Numbered from the stretch's first letter, positions 20,256 to 30,996 are shown. The stretch: 64,000 bases of DNA from Fistulifera solaris (GCA_030295235.1 AP026134.1:1178001-1242000), one strand, 5' to 3'. A program made the numbers and translations. The notes: generated by a model from the sequence alone, not told the origin.

Positions 20256-20692
20256 TTTCAGTGGGCTTATCTTTTCAATAGTTCTTGTACCTGGTATGCT
20301 GATAATAATAAAAATCAAACAAGTTGACAAGTAGAGGCCTCCGGGTTGCGATTACCTGGTCTTATTGAGATTGATGTTGTTGACAAAAAATCCTCTGTCG
20401 GACGGTCGGACGTCAGTGAGCTCGATCGATCGACCCCTTCCGGGACTGGGAGTCGGGGAGTCGTCGGGAATAAAGGTCGCATACACTTTGTAACATAGTC
20501 ATACCACATTCTAGCAATTACATTAAGGCTCAAGTTTATTCAGCACAAATCCTTAACCTTATACATTGCATCCCGCCGCTATGAACTTGGCACGCAAAAA
20601 ATACGGTAGCACACAAAGATGAGACCGCAACGCGCTTCATACACACGAAACCATTTTATATCTTTTCGTTTTCTCTTCTTTGCATTATTACA
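20256..20692. promoter_or_regulatory. divergent promoter with TACCTGGTA sites
   Basis: 437 bp between two divergent genes. An exact TACCTGGTA lies at 20288-20296, 33 bp upstream of the minus-strand start, and an 8-of-9 match at 20353-20361. No gene or RNA recognised. Confidence 0.45.
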
Positions 20693-21575
20693 ATGACAGA
20701 AGGAAATAACGCTTCATCCTGCGAAACTCGTCGCGAGAATACAATCGTCTGTCTTCCGGTCGCCACCGGTAGTATAGCGTTCTATTTGGGCAACAAAAGT
20801 GACACACAAACGCACGAGTGGACTTTGTATGTGCGAGGACCTTCCGGAGAAGACTTGAGTGTTGTTTTAGAGAAAGTCATTTTCCAATTACATCCTAGTT
20901 TTGCACAACCGACGAGAGAATTAACAGAACCTCCCTATGAAGTGACAGAACGAGGATGGGGCGAATTTGAAGCGCAAATTCGATTGATATGGAAAGATCC
21001 CACCGAACAATCTGTGTTGGTATGTAAAAGAAAGGCGCCCTGCACACCAACAGTCCCTCTTTTTTATATTTTACTTACTCACCTACAAACGTATACAGCT
21101 GTCTCAACCCATCAAACTGTATCCACCGGGAGCGCCCCTCACTGCACAACAGCAACAGCAACAATCCACCGAGACACCAGTCGTCTCCGAGACGTACGAT
21201 GAAATCGTTTTCACTAATCCTACGGAATCCTTCTATCAACAATTACAAAGCATAGGAACAGCTCCTTCCTGTCAAGAATTGTATTCTCAGCACGCACATT
21301 TTCCTACCTATTCGGATAATGAAGTCTGTCAAGCCATTTTGCAAGCACAAAAATTAATCAACGAACACTTGGCACAGACTAAACAAAACTTGATTCAACT
21401 CGATCATGACTTAGCAAATGTGGAAGAATCATTACGGGTACAGCAAGATGAAGTGAGAAAAAAGGCGGCACGGAAAGCAGCACAGCAGCCGACCAAGACA
21501 CCGGCGACGACAACGAGCACAACCACGGCGGTAACGACAACCAGGACTAGTAATAAGAAGCAAAAGACAACTTAA
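20693..21575 (+). CDS. YAF9: YEATS-domain protein (YAF9/GAS41 type)
   Basis: Two exons, 20693-21019 and 21099-21575, with a 79-bp GT-AG intron, give 267 aa. The YEATS domain spans roughly residues 10-105. It includes THEWTLYVRG, the EKVIFQLHPSF strand pair, PPYEVTERGWGEFEAQI and IRLIW. The GWGEF segment forms the aromatic pocket that reads acetylated or crotonylated histone lysines. The tail has a coiled coil (HLAQTKQNLIQLDHDL) and a Lys/Thr-rich end. This matches YAF9/GAS41, a shared subunit of SWR1 and NuA4 complexes that deposits H2A.Z and acetylates H4. A gene switch to another YEATS member such as TAF14 is possible, but the terminal coiled coil favours YAF9. Confidence 0.85.
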
Positions 21576-21650
21576 CTAGCAGACCTTTTATCAATCACTG
21601 AATGTATAGTCAATATTAACCCCTATTTATTTATCATTGCGTTTCGATGG

Positions 21651-22829
21651 CTACCATTCACCCGGCCGCAGATCAATCATCCGCGTGCAATGATCGCACT
21701 CGGGATCGAGGATGGATTGCCGCAGTTCATTCAGCAAACGACTCCAGTTACTGGCTGTTGTCAAAACAAAGGCATTGGCTTCCAGGGCTACCAACAAGGA
21801 CGCCAACGCCATGAAACCAGGTTTCCCATCGTGTTTCAAGGAGAGACTAGGATTTTGATTGTATTGATTCCTGTTCGAAGATAATTGTTGTTTGTAGTAC
21901 TCTTGAAAGTAAGCGTCGATGTAAATCTTCCATTCCTTGGGACTTTGCGACACAAACTCGTACACAGCGCTAGGATCCGTCGTCGACAAATAAACGTGCA
22001 CTTGTTGCAAATCTTTCGCGAGGTCTACGACGGCACGAATATAATCACTCATCGGCACCAATTTCATTTCATCCTCTTTATCACCCCACCGTATATGCAC
22101 TGTGATCAGATCTGTAGGAATAACTCCATTGGGAAACACGAGATGCATTTGTCGATTCGCTTCGATTTGTAATTGCAAAGAGAGTGTCGAAAACAAATAC
22201 TCCATTGCTGCAGCTCTCCAGGCACTCACAGTCACATTGCGTTCTTCTCGGATATCCCGACAGGCATTGTTTATCAAAACTCCTCGACCTTTGGTCAAAT
22301 TTAGGGTTGTTAAGTGCGGTGATGGATTCATCGAATCGCGCCAGGAACAATCGGGTTCAGCAAGAGGAAAGTAACACGCCATGGGCGACGAGAACGAATC
22401 ATCTTTGTTGCTGCTATCACTCGTTCGTGTCGCACAATCTACGCGACTCTGCCAGATCCATGGTCCGATGCTACGAATACGGACTTGATGTTGCATGGCA
22501 TTACAGACCGCTTGACTCCATACATGCAAGTCACTCCCCAAGCCAAAGCGATTGCGAAACCAGAAATTCGCCGAAGGAAGTGTGCAATTGTGTTGATGAG
22601 AGTACAGTTGCTGCGCTAGTGGAGAAAGGGAGTGATAGGGACGAAGAGTCGTCCAGTCTCGTCGTAAACGATTCAAGCGACGATGGTCGACGGTCGCAAA
22701 ATAAGGATCATTGCTGCTGGTATGTTGTGTTAATGACAACGAAATATGTACTAAGCAAAGCCAAATCTGCAGCACCGTCAGTAACCATACAGTCAGGGCG
22801 ATTCGAATATATCGTCTGTTTATCGACAT
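21651..22829 (-). CDS. type II Golgi glycosyltransferase, GT23/fucosyltransferase-like
   Basis: 392 aa from an ATG. A short basic N-terminus precedes a membrane anchor (IALTVWLLTVLQIWLCLV), typical of Golgi type II enzymes, then a stem and lumenal catalytic region. Landmarks are RNRFGLGSDLHVW near residue 92, a Cys-rich middle, HIRWGDKEDEMKLVPMSDYI near residue 245 (compare HVRRTDK in FUT8 and NodZ), VYLSTTDPSAVYEF and, near the C-terminus, FVLTTASNWSRLLNELR. This order (HxRxxDK, D-donor loop, TxxSN/SS) is that of alpha-1,6-fucosyltransferases and relatives. The exact linkage cannot be told. N-glycan or cell-wall polysaccharide modification is likely. Confidence 0.7.
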   Translation of the reverse strand: MSINRRYIRIALTVWLLTVLQIWLCLVHISLSLTQHTSSNDPYFATVDHRRLNRLRRDWTTLRPYHSLSPLAQQLYSHQHNCTLPSANFWFRNRFGLGSDLHVWSQAVCNAMQHQVRIRSIGPWIWQSRVDCATRTSDSSNKDDSFSSPMACYFPLAEPDCSWRDSMNPSPHLTTLNLTKGRGVLINNACRDIREERNVTVSAWRAAAMEYLFSTLSLQLQIEANRQMHLVFPNGVIPTDLITVHIRWGDKEDEMKLVPMSDYIRAVVDLAKDLQQVHVYLSTTDPSAVYEFVSQSPKEWKIYIDAYFQEYYKQQLSSNRNQYNQNPSLSLKHDGKPGFMALASLLVALEANAFVLTTASNWSRLLNELRQSILDPECDHCTRMIDLRPGEW

Positions 22830-23322
22830 GGCCCAATTCGATCACGTTTGCATCAAATTGCTTTCACACCATAGCACAGCATTTTCTTTTTATGAAAATT
22901 AATTTTTGATGAAAACGCAAAATCGTTCGTACGCTCATGACTGAACTATTCATTCGTGGCGGCGACACAATCCGGTCGAATGCGCAGCGTAAGCGAGTGA
23001 GAATTGCATTTTCAAAGGAACCAACATCGTTACATAGTCACACCCGTTTTCACAATCATTAAACTGTTGCTGGTAACAGATAACGCTAGCAATTGGAAAT
23101 TCACCCGAAAGCTGCCCGGATTCGTGACTGAAGTCCAGTCGTGGCGAATCCATGTCGAAATGATAGTTTTGATCAAAGAATGCTTTCATGAGTTAGAAAC
23201 AACTGAATTGAGGATCAGAAACTAGCATTTAAGCAACGATTTTTATCATTAAGCTATCGCAAAGCTAGTAGAGAAATTCGGCGTATATTTAGCGAACTCA
23301 CGGTGTTCCGACGAGCTATCAT
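22830..23322. other. intergenic region, nothing recognised
   Basis: 493 bp. Only an imperfect palindrome was noted at about 23123-23142 (CGTGACTG, then CAGTCGTG), one of several such sites in the window. The short frames on either strand are not convincing. Confidence 0.4.
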
Positions 23323-23937
23323 TCAATACTCTCGCACTAGACCACTCGCAACAATTCTGACTGGAGATTTCGGTGCATTCTTGGGTGGTTGGACGGGGAC
23401 TTTTTCAATTTCTTTCACGACATTGAATGTCGCATCTGTTACTTTCCCAAAGGCTGCATATCGACCATCGGCCCATCCTGCGTCGTCGGTGCATTGCACA
23501 AAGAACCGTGAATCCGCCGAGTTGGGAAGCCCCGTCGAGACTAATCCTCGTTGCGTGTGTTTTATACTGTAATTGTCAACTATAGTGGTTGGGGAATTCT
23601 CGATGGCGCCTCCTTGAATAGAAAAATCAGACAGCACTCGGTAGAAAGAGGACCCGGCGTAGGCGTTATTTCGACAGAGCTCGACAAAATTACTGACTAC
23701 GTTGGGCATTTCCTTACCAAACAAATCAATTTCCAGTCGTTGAAGTGGCTTTTCCGATATTTGAATGTCCATATAGACCGTGTGCGTCACGGCAGGAGTG
23801 ATCGCTTCTTCTGCCGACGCGACAAATGAAGTGCCGAGAACCCATGCACTGCTCCCTATCAGTGCTTGCCGCCTGTTGCACGAGCTCCAAGCATAAATGG
23901 GAGATAATAAAAGTGAAAATAGAAGAATAGATCGCAT
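23323..23937 (-). CDS. thylakoid-lumen cyclophilin-type peptidyl-prolyl isomerase
   Basis: 204 aa. The N-terminus carries two targeting signals in tandem. First comes a signal peptide ending IYAW/SS, for plastid entry. Then come CNRRQALIGS and VASAEEA, a twin-arginine, hydrophobic, AxA-cleaved thylakoid transfer signal. The rest is a cyclophilin domain: RLEIDLFGKEMPNVVSNFVELC, SSFYRVLSDFSIQGG (the catalytic Arg is present), RFFVQCTDDAGWADGRYAAF and GKVTDATFNVVKEIE. Lumenal cyclophilins catalyse prolyl isomerisation during assembly of photosynthetic complexes. Lumen placement via Tat is inference from the signal. Confidence 0.85.
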   Translation of the reverse strand: MRSILLFSLLLSPIYAWSSCNRRQALIGSSAWVLGTSFVASAEEAITPAVTHTVYMDIQISEKPLQRLEIDLFGKEMPNVVSNFVELCRNNAYAGSSFYRVLSDFSIQGGAIENSPTTIVDNYSIKHTQRGLVSTGLPNSADSRFFVQCTDDAGWADGRYAAFGKVTDATFNVVKEIEKVPVQPPKNAPKSPVRIVASGLVREY

Positions 23938-24236
23938 CCTCTCTCGATTGTGACTCGTTGCCGATGTCTTGAAAAATAAAAACGGCGGCCGGTGACTTCA
24001 ATGTAAATCCGTGTTGGCGTCGCACTGTGTGACAAACATTTTGATTTTTGGAAATGCGAAAAATATACTCCGAGTACCAGTACTTCATTTGGCAAAAGAT
24101 AGCAGTCTACAAGATACGATCACATGGCGAAAAGTAGATGCCGCGAGCTTATTATCAGAAGTTTAAAGTATATTATCACTCGAGTAAAAACGGACGTTTA
24201 CGCGATCGCGTCTACTGTGGAATGATCGAATGCCTC

Positions 24237-25352
24237 TTATAGAAATGGACTTGGGTTCACTAGATTGGTTCGTCTTTCGGCACGTTTGTGCATGTGAGCG
24301 AGATCATGACTCTTCGCCCTTTGAATACCTCGTTGATTCTTCTCGATAAAACCGCTGCGCGAACAAGTCATTGGCGTTGTTGTCGGTGAGCGACCTTTCG
24401 GCTCGCACTCCTTATGCTTTCTCGGCAGACTCGATGGTCGATGAACACTTCGTTGTCTCTCTTTACTACAAGGCTCCGTATGGGAAGCGACTTCTTTGGG
24501 TCGGACAACGCGATACTCATGGTGGTCATCCCTATGTTTTCGGTGCTTTGTGTCATCGTTGTGGCTCTTCGTCCTTCTCGCACCTCTTTCCGTCGGAGCT
24601 CTTCGACGACCAGCTTTAGGCGAAGGATCGTTGGTGGCGACACCATGATCAGCACGGTTGCCGATTTTCCGATGATCAGCTTCTCCTCGTAGGTCGTAAT
24701 TATCTGATTTCAATCGCGTAGGTCGTTTTGACCTTCCCGTATGGCAGCCACTGCCAGCTGCCTTGGCTTTGTAGGTGGGTCGTTTATGCTCTGGTGAATG
24801 TTGATGACATGACACAACAATCTCTTTGTCTGGTATATCTTCTTTTGATATGTCGTCGATCGGATCGTGTACGCTTCCCAAAGAGGAGGTTGACGAATCA
24901 TCATAGCAATGATCATGTGGGTAGTTGCTACTTATTTCTTTGCCGATCAAATCTCCCATGTTGGAGTCGTCAGACGGCTGTTCTGTATGAGCTCTATGTG
25001 TCACCGTCTTGATCAAGGTTGTCTTTTTCAACAAAGTTGTCGTGATATTGGCTGCCGTTTTGGAAAGAGCTGATATAAGTGATTTTCCATCGTCTACTTC
25101 GTCATCGGAGTTAGCACTGCTATCCAAATCAGGAGTACGGTCTTTTTGACGAAGAGGAAATCGTAGCTTTGACGCTGCATTTGAAAGCGCTGCGCGAAAA
25201 TGGCCTGTGACTGATTCGTTCTCCGACTCTTCTGCATCGCTGTCGTCGATATCGTCGTGAGCGCCCCATTTCTCAACAACATAACGTCTCAAAGAAGTAC
25301 GTTGTGCTTGTTGACGTGCCGAGGTCAAAGGTTCCGTTTGGTTACCTGTCAT
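24237..25352 (-). CDS. hypothetical disordered basic protein
   Basis: 371 aa from the ATG at 25352 (MTGNQTEPL); the frame extends a little further upstream without an ATG. Composition is strongly disordered: acidic patches (DDIDDSDAEESENES), then Arg/His/Lys-rich text with repeated RRAPTERGARR- and HRKHRDDHH-like runs. Two amphipathic stretches recur near residues 55-75 and 95-120 (FRAALSNAASKLRF and LISALSKTAANITTTLLKK). They could be lipid- or partner-binding helices. No domain recognised. It could be nuclear, given its charge, or cytoskeletal. The continuous frame with no stop argues that it is real. Confidence 0.5.
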   Translation of the reverse strand: MTGNQTEPLTSARQQAQRTSLRRYVVEKWGAHDDIDDSDAEESENESVTGHFRAALSNAASKLRFPLRQKDRTPDLDSSANSDDEVDDGKSLISALSKTAANITTTLLKKTTLIKTVTHRAHTEQPSDDSNMGDLIGKEISSNYPHDHCYDDSSTSSLGSVHDPIDDISKEDIPDKEIVVSCHQHSPEHKRPTYKAKAAGSGCHTGRSKRPTRLKSDNYDLRGEADHRKIGNRADHGVATNDPSPKAGRRRAPTERGARRTKSHNDDTKHRKHRDDHHEYRVVRPKEVASHTEPCSKERQRSVHRPSSLPRKHKECEPKGRSPTTTPMTCSRSGFIEKNQRGIQRAKSHDLAHMHKRAERRTNLVNPSPFL

Positions 25353-26254
25353 TGTTGTAATTCGGTCCCTGCCCAAATGAAATATTCGATTATTGCTGGA
25401 AAAATAGAAGCAATGAAAAGATTCGACGGAACGCTTTGTGCGAAAAATGGGGGCAACACATGCAACTTACAGCGCGAAAGGCGGCGCAATTCGAAAGAAG
25501 GTATCGAACGTGTCCTTCTCTGGCTTTTTGTTTGATACAAATTAGTAGTATTTATTTGAGCAAATAGCAAATACAAGAAGGAACAAGAACCAAGAACAGA
25601 AGAAAGAAGAACCTCATATATATTTTATTCCTAATTTTTTAATCGTCAGAATCTAAACACAAGTAAAGAATTTAGAAAGTGTGTCCGCGGGGTCTGGGGT
25701 CCTGAATCCTTATGTGTAGAGTAATTTGTAGCCCACTTTGGCATCGACCAGCGACCAGTCATTGGTCATGGGTCACTGGTCACTGGCGTATCCGTAAATC
25801 GTAAATAGTAGTAAATCTTATCTGGCGTCTAGTAGAGGTCTCGAGCGGCACGATTTACGATTACGGTTACGATTTCAGCCTTTTAGCCACACTACCTGGT
25901 ACTTAGCTCCTAAAAACCATTCCGTAACAACCAAAAGTCCACACGAAACAAAGATTCTACTCATCATTTCCCATTCACCGAACGTATTGTTTCAGATCCC
26001 CTATCACGTCAAGCTCCAGGTCCCCGTGTTTTAGGTTCTCTCGTAAAGGCTAAAGGATTTTCTCGTTGTCAGTTAGAGACAAGGCCTTGAGATCCTGAAA
26101 ATTATTTGGTTTGTACCTTCCTTCTTCGTACTCTTCGTCAAAGGAACATTCTTTTTTATTAAAAAATTGTTGGTAAAACCCTCAAAATCATGCTTTCATG
26201 ACTGAAACTCCTATCCGATCTTTCGGAATCAATCCAATGCTCAATCGATCGAGT
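25353..26254. other. intergenic region with short tandem repeats and one TACCTGGTA
   Basis: 902 bp with no gene. At about 25745-25785 a run of GACCAGT, CATTGGTCA, GGTCACTGGTCACTGG gives both direct and inverted short repeats. At 25795-25880 CGTAAAT/GATTTACGATTACG forms a loose inverted repeat. TACCTGGTA lies at 25894-25902. Confidence 0.45.
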
Positions 26255-27280
26255 CTACGACTCGTCTTGACTATCAGCTTCGTTGTAGTTAGGGCTGTTT
26301 TCGGCTCCATTATCTTCCGTAACTGAATCGTCCGTCTCTCTCGTCTCCTCCAATGCGTATTCTTGACGCTGAACAACAAAGGGCGCCTTCCAAACCCCAA
26401 GTCGTTGTATTGATCCATCGACACTCGTATACAAAGGTGCAGAAAGGTCTTTTGTTGTTTCGCTATCGAACCACGTCGCATTGAGACGATTGGTCATTAA
26501 ATATTGAATACCCGATTCCTGAATATGATACAAAAGCGCGTTTCGAGTCGGAGTAGAAGAGAATGACAAATCTCCAATCCAGACGAGGTCTGCTGGAGGT
26601 GGAATAGTACAAGTCAAATCGAAACGATGGAAATGTATGTTTTCTTTCCCGAAGCATGTCTGCAACTTCGCCATCTCATCGGATGCTCCAAGGGAAAAGT
26701 ATTGCACCCAGAATGGAAACATCTTCCAATCATCAGAGATAGCATCATCATTGTCTGTATATCGAATAACACTTTTAATGTTCAAGTCGTTTAAAACCTT
26801 TGGTAGAATTTCTCGTAGTGCAGCATTCAAAGATGGATTCGCCTGGTCCGCACTGGTACAGTTTGAATCAGAACCCAACGGAAGATCCACATTGGTGGTG
26901 TTTATGGATTGACATGTGTATTTGGGAGATCGCCGTATACAGGATAAAAACATATCAGGACTTTTCGATAGGTCCGAACACCGGATCGCAGATTCGTCGT
27001 TGGAATTAGAAAATTCTGTAGAATTGTCATCATCATTATTTGACGGCGTTTCGGAGTCATGCGATTGTTGAAGTTCGTTCTCCTGTCCGGTTTGAGCCTG
27101 ATGTTCCTCAACGATATTACTTGAAATGATTAAATCGTTCATATCTTTTAAAAAGAAGTATTCTGTCCCTATGGTCCGTAGCACAACTACACCGATGACC
27201 ACATAAACGACACATTGTCGCCTTCTTCGCGCTGAAGCGGCAGCAGCTGGTGATTGAGGAACTCGTCGTAGGCGAGGCAT
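26255..27280 (-). CDS. type II membrane protein, methyltransferase-like lumenal region, unknown
   Basis: 341 aa. A basic, Ala-rich N-terminus (RRRRQ) precedes one membrane anchor (CVVYVVIGVVVLRTIG, about residues 23-38), so the bulk is probably lumenal. A disordered Asn/Asp/Ser linker follows, then a compact domain from about residue 155: LREILPKVLNDL, IKSVIRYTDND, HFHRFDLTCTIP, ADLVWIGDLSF and HIQESGIQYLMTNRLN. The spacing of these strand-helix pairs recalls a Rossmann-type methyltransferase core with a DLVW strand, but the glycine motif is not evident. Diatoms have many such Golgi proteins of unknown role. Function not assigned. Confidence 0.55.
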   Translation of the reverse strand: MPRLRRVPQSPAAAASARRRRQCVVYVVIGVVVLRTIGTEYFFLKDMNDLIISSNIVEEHQAQTGQENELQQSHDSETPSNNDDDNSTEFSNSNDESAIRCSDLSKSPDMFLSCIRRSPKYTCQSINTTNVDLPLGSDSNCTSADQANPSLNAALREILPKVLNDLNIKSVIRYTDNDDAISDDWKMFPFWVQYFSLGASDEMAKLQTCFGKENIHFHRFDLTCTIPPPADLVWIGDLSFSSTPTRNALLYHIQESGIQYLMTNRLNATWFDSETTKDLSAPLYTSVDGSIQRLGVWKAPFVVQRQEYALEETRETDDSVTEDNGAENSPNYNEADSQDES

Positions 27281-27625
27281 GGTCGAAAGTATTTAGATTA
27301 GATTAATATTGCAGAAATTATTGGTAGAACTCGTCTCAGGCTTCATGCTTTATGGTTGTGTGTTGACTTCAAACTCGAAAGAAAGTCATCTTACACAAAA
27401 ATCTGAAAAGTCATTGCGTCGCATGTCGCATCACGTTTGAGTTTTGAAGCGCTGAAGTTCACGACTGAAATTGGGACGTGGTATAAGACAAAGGATTGAA
27501 CGCAAGGGTACGGTAAACGAAAGAATTTGAAATAATGATCTAGCTACTAGTTGATAAGCCGTAAACTTTTCAGACCAAAACGTGGTTTTTAGCTACTTCA
27601 ATGACATATCGTCTCATTGACAAGC
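27281..27625. other. intergenic region, nothing recognised
   Basis: 345 bp between the unknown membrane protein (start side) and the end of fabD. Contains a CACGACTGAAATTGGGACGTG stretch near 27450-27470, an imperfect inverted repeat. No gene seen. Confidence 0.4.
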
Positions 27626-28669
27626 TTACACTTCTACATTGATGCATTCGGCCGTCTTGCTAAATCGTTTCAAGATTCCGGCAGTAACTTTTCCCGGTCC
27701 CAATTCGTAAGCCTTTTCGAATCCCTTACTCAACATCAAATCCATAGTGTTTTCCCACAAGACAGGTGAGGTGACTTGAGTCGCCAACAACTTCTTGATG
27801 GTATCGGGGTCCGAATGGGGCTTGGCATCGACGTTGGAGATGACCGGAATGCGTGGCTTATTGATAGTGACTTCTCCAAGGATATCCTCGAGTGATTTGA
27901 CGGCAGGCTGCATGAAGGATGTGTGGAAAGCACCGGCCACGGCCAGCTTGACGGTCATGCGAGCACCAAAGTCTGGCTTGGCAATTTCGGCGACTGTGTC
28001 GCATGCTTTGGAAGTCCCCGAAACAGCGTAGTTTCCATTGCACAAGTAGTTGGCAATCTGAATCGATTCGCCGCCACTTTTCTCGACGGCCGCAGCACAA
28101 AGTTCCTTGACCTTGTCGGACGCCAATCCGATCACCGAAACCATGCCCGTGTCCACGGCATCCGAAGCGGCCTGCATAGCTTCACCACGGGCCTTGGTAA
28201 TTTTGACTCCATCTTCAAAGGAAATGGCTCCAGCGAAGCACAGGGCACTGTACTCTCCTAGACTGAGACCCATGGCGCAAGTAGCCGACGCGGCGGCTTC
28301 CGGATCTTCCTGCTTGAGTTTTTCGACCGCCGCCATGGAAGCGACAAAGATAGCGGGCTGACTGACGACAGTCGAATCTAGCTTTTCCTTGGGTCCTGCC
28401 GTGCAGACTTCAAGTAAATCGTAACCCAAGATTTTACTGGCTGTTTCGAATAATTTGGCGGCGGCGGGGACTTCTTTGACGGTCTCGGCGCACATGCCGA
28501 CGAATTGTGCTCCTTGACCAGGAAACATAAAGGCGGTCTTGCTTGTGAAATCATCAAAGTCATTATCGGAGGCAGCCAGACTGCTCATGGAACGAGCGGA
28601 ATAACGCAAAGCGGACGGCACAAAGGCGCGGGCAGTGGTCGCTAGACACAATAGCATGGAGATTCTCAT
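27626..28669 (-). CDS. fabD: plastid malonyl-CoA:ACP transacylase (FabD)
   Basis: I place the start at 28669 (MRISMLLCLA), since it opens a signal peptide ending TTARAF/VPSAL, the diatom plastid-import pattern; Met codons upstream would add an unrelated tail. The mature part is a full FabD: FPGQGAQFVGM at the N-terminus, the nucleophile loop GLSLGEYSAL (Ser of GxSxG), the Arg-bearing helix KARGEAMQ, and AFHTSFM with the catalytic His. It moves the malonyl group from CoA to acyl carrier protein, the entry to type II plastid fatty-acid synthesis. About 347 aa in total, normal for the family plus the transit region. Confidence 0.95.
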   Translation of the reverse strand: MRISMLLCLATTARAFVPSALRYSARSMSSLAASDNDFDDFTSKTAFMFPGQGAQFVGMCAETVKEVPAAAKLFETASKILGYDLLEVCTAGPKEKLDSTVVSQPAIFVASMAAVEKLKQEDPEAAASATCAMGLSLGEYSALCFAGAISFEDGVKITKARGEAMQAASDAVDTGMVSVIGLASDKVKELCAAAVEKSGGESIQIANYLCNGNYAVSGTSKACDTVAEIAKPDFGARMTVKLAVAGAFHTSFMQPAVKSLEDILGEVTINKPRIPVISNVDAKPHSDPDTIKKLLATQVTSPVLWENTMDLMLSKGFEKAYELGPGKVTAGILKRFSKTAECINVEV

Positions 28670-29095
28670 TGTGTACATGTGATGAAGAGTTCTATGCAAC
28701 AACGTAAGGACTTGAAGGTGAGGGAATGTTTGTGTAATGCGATCAATGCTAAAGAAGAACTTTGTGTGATAAGGCAATAGTCATTCTTACCTACAATCAA
28801 TCAAAATCAAATGAACGACGACAACAAAACGACGACGTCTCGGATTTTCGAATCAAGAAAATGATCCGTTCACAAAGAATCACAATCAACAAAGCGACTG
28901 ACCGTCGCACACGTCGTCATACGTCACTCATTTCAGTTCATCGATGTCACCCGCGTGATTGAAGTTTTCCGTTCACGTATGTGCTTCTTCGTGTTTTGTT
29001 TTGCGTGTCACGTGTGACGCTACCCTCAAACTCTAGACGAGCGCTAACATCCGATTTCCCATCCATTCATAATTATTTGATGAAATTATTTAATT
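28670..29095. promoter_or_regulatory. fabD upstream region with a CACGTG box
   Basis: 426 bp between fabD (its start side) and the 3' end of the atlastin gene. GTCACGTGTGAC at about 29009-29020 contains a CACGTG G-box core within a near-palindrome. Basic helix-loop-helix or bZIP factors bind such sites in many eukaryotes; function here is unproven. No gene seen. Confidence 0.35.
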
Positions 29096-30926
29096 CTAAT
29101 CTTTCTTCTCTTTTTGAGCGTCCAAGAGCACTCCAACCGCTTGTTGAATGCGCTGAAACATAGCTTTCAATTGTTGAAACTTGGTGGCTCCGACAATCAA
29201 AAGAAAGCATGTGACCACGGTCCATGTATGATGCAAGGCTTGGGAGGTCGCACGACAAACGGTGTGGCTACAGGTAGCGTCGGTGAACCAGCGGAGTACG
29301 TAGGCGAATGCTGCGACAAGACCAGGAATGACATATCTGTTGCCAACAAGCAATAAATGTAAGTTGAGGATATGCGCGCAATACACATTCCATTCAAACA
29401 CACACGTCACCTACACTTCAAGACCCAACAACGGATTCCTTCCGTTGTTTAACGATTCGTACACAGTAAATTGTTCCGACAATTCTTCTTCCAAACGATT
29501 CTTCGCCTCCAAAATCTTTTTGTTTATTACCAAAGTTTGCTTTCTCTTGAAACGCCTTGATGGACTGCTTTCGAAGCAGCTCGTGCTGCTCTTGCAATTC
29601 CTGTGGAGGTACGTAGTTCGTGCAATGGGGACCGGCGGTGCGGTCCATTCCCTGTGTGTACAACTGCATCGCGGTTAACTTGGCATTGGTGGTGTTGGTC
29701 GTTGCCGTGGCATCGAGAAGTGTCGCCGCTTGTGGGAATTTCGCTCCTTGAGCAAAGAGTCCGGCGTACGCTTCGCAGTAGTTTCCAAACTCTGCGACGG
29801 TGATAGTCTGTCCATGAATTTGCTTGCACGGCACGGCATCAAACACGCGCGTACAGTAGCGATCCAGCAATCGCAGAAACATCGGTTCCATATCGGATGC
29901 TTGACCGGAGAACTTCTTCTTGGTCACGGCAAAACCAGGATGACACAATCCGTAACACTGAATATTTTGAAATGTGTTGAGAATCTGCTCTCGTGTTTCT
30001 TGCAAATCTTTCACATCGCGTTCTCGAATGACTTGATCCAAATATTCTTTCATGCTTTCTTCCATTCGATCCACATTATCTTCGTCTTCCTCATCGAAAT
30101 GTTGCCAATCACGGACCAAGAATTCGAGCATTTGAAAGGGTGCCGTTTCACTTTGATCCTCCATAGCCGTGACGGCATATTCCGAAAAGAGCGCGAGTTG
30201 CTGCAAGTTATCTTCTTGAATGCGTTTGTCAACATTGTAGACTTGATAACTGGAAAGCAAGGTCGAGAATCCGAAAATACAGGCCGTCAAATTCATACTG
30301 GTTTCGTGATCGAACATGCCTTGCGTGTCGACGAGAAAGAGAACCGACTCGCCCTTTTCATCTACTACCGGAGTATTCCACATCCAAATACCCGTCGTAT
30401 CACGCTCTTTCCCAGCTTGCCAATGAAAAACGCCCTTTTGTAACTCGTCGACTTGTTCGTACCATTTCTTGGTTTCATTTTCGGTAGATAAAGTGCGGTT
30501 GATGTAACGAAGAAACCAAGACAGCAAGAAACTCTTGCCCGTTCGAAAGGCGCCGACTACTGACACGACTTTGACTTTGTAATGCGAAGGCACTTTTGAC
30601 AGAATGGCTTGCAATCGGTCTGGATGAAATTGAAACGCATAACCAGTTGTCTCCGTTCCGATGGAAACAATATTCACGGCGTGAGGCGCATCTTCGTCGG
30701 GAGTGAGCGATTCCTTTTCGAGAGTCGTAGCCGTGTTGTCTTCGTGTTCGACGAGAACGACGCTCTCTTCCGACGATGATGGTGATAATGTCATACTGTG
30801 TTGCGCTACGATTGTTTCAATTGTATTATTAGTGATAATGATGAAGGTATTCTTTTGCGAAAGCAATAGAATGGCGATACCCAACAACACGCTCTGTTTG
30901 TGACCGGTGATGATGTTTATTGTCAT
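29096..30926 (-). CDS. atlastin/GBP-type dynamin-like GTPase, one intron, one apparent frameshift
   Basis: Exon 1 runs from ATG 30926 to 29415 and exon 2 from 29336 to 29096; the 78-bp intron (29337-29414) has donor GTAGGT and acceptor ACAG, joining LEV to YVIPG in phase. The GTPase domain has a P-loop GAFRTGKSF, DTTGIWMW, DTQG, and RDW (the atlastin G4, in place of NKxD). A helical middle follows, then two membrane spans (VIPGLVAAFAYVLRW and TWTVVTCFLLIVGA) as a hairpin, and a C-terminal amphipathic helix. This is the layout of ER-fusing atlastins. Near 29517-29521 the phase shifts inside an A5 run (minus strand); dropping one A gives KQKILEAKNRLEEELSEQF, which fits the family. Confidence 0.85.
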
Positions 30927-30987
30927 TGTCGCTGCGTTGTTTTCTTCGTGTTTGAACCGTCCGCAAGCTGATTATTCGAGTCTACGG

Positions 30988-30996
30988 TACCTGGTA
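30988..30996. promoter_or_regulatory. TACCTGGTA palindrome between divergent genes
   Basis: Exact copy, 62 bp upstream of the atlastin start (minus) and 213 bp upstream of the ICMT start (plus), in a 282-bp shared promoter gap. Confidence 0.5.

Noticed and set aside
28107-28361. 84-codon plus-strand frame opposite fabD
   Set aside because: Lies fully inside the fabD coding region on the other strand; shadow frame.
29730-30443. 237-codon plus-strand frame opposite the atlastin gene
   Set aside because: Long, but it is antisense to well-conserved GTPase motifs; a shadow caused by codon bias.
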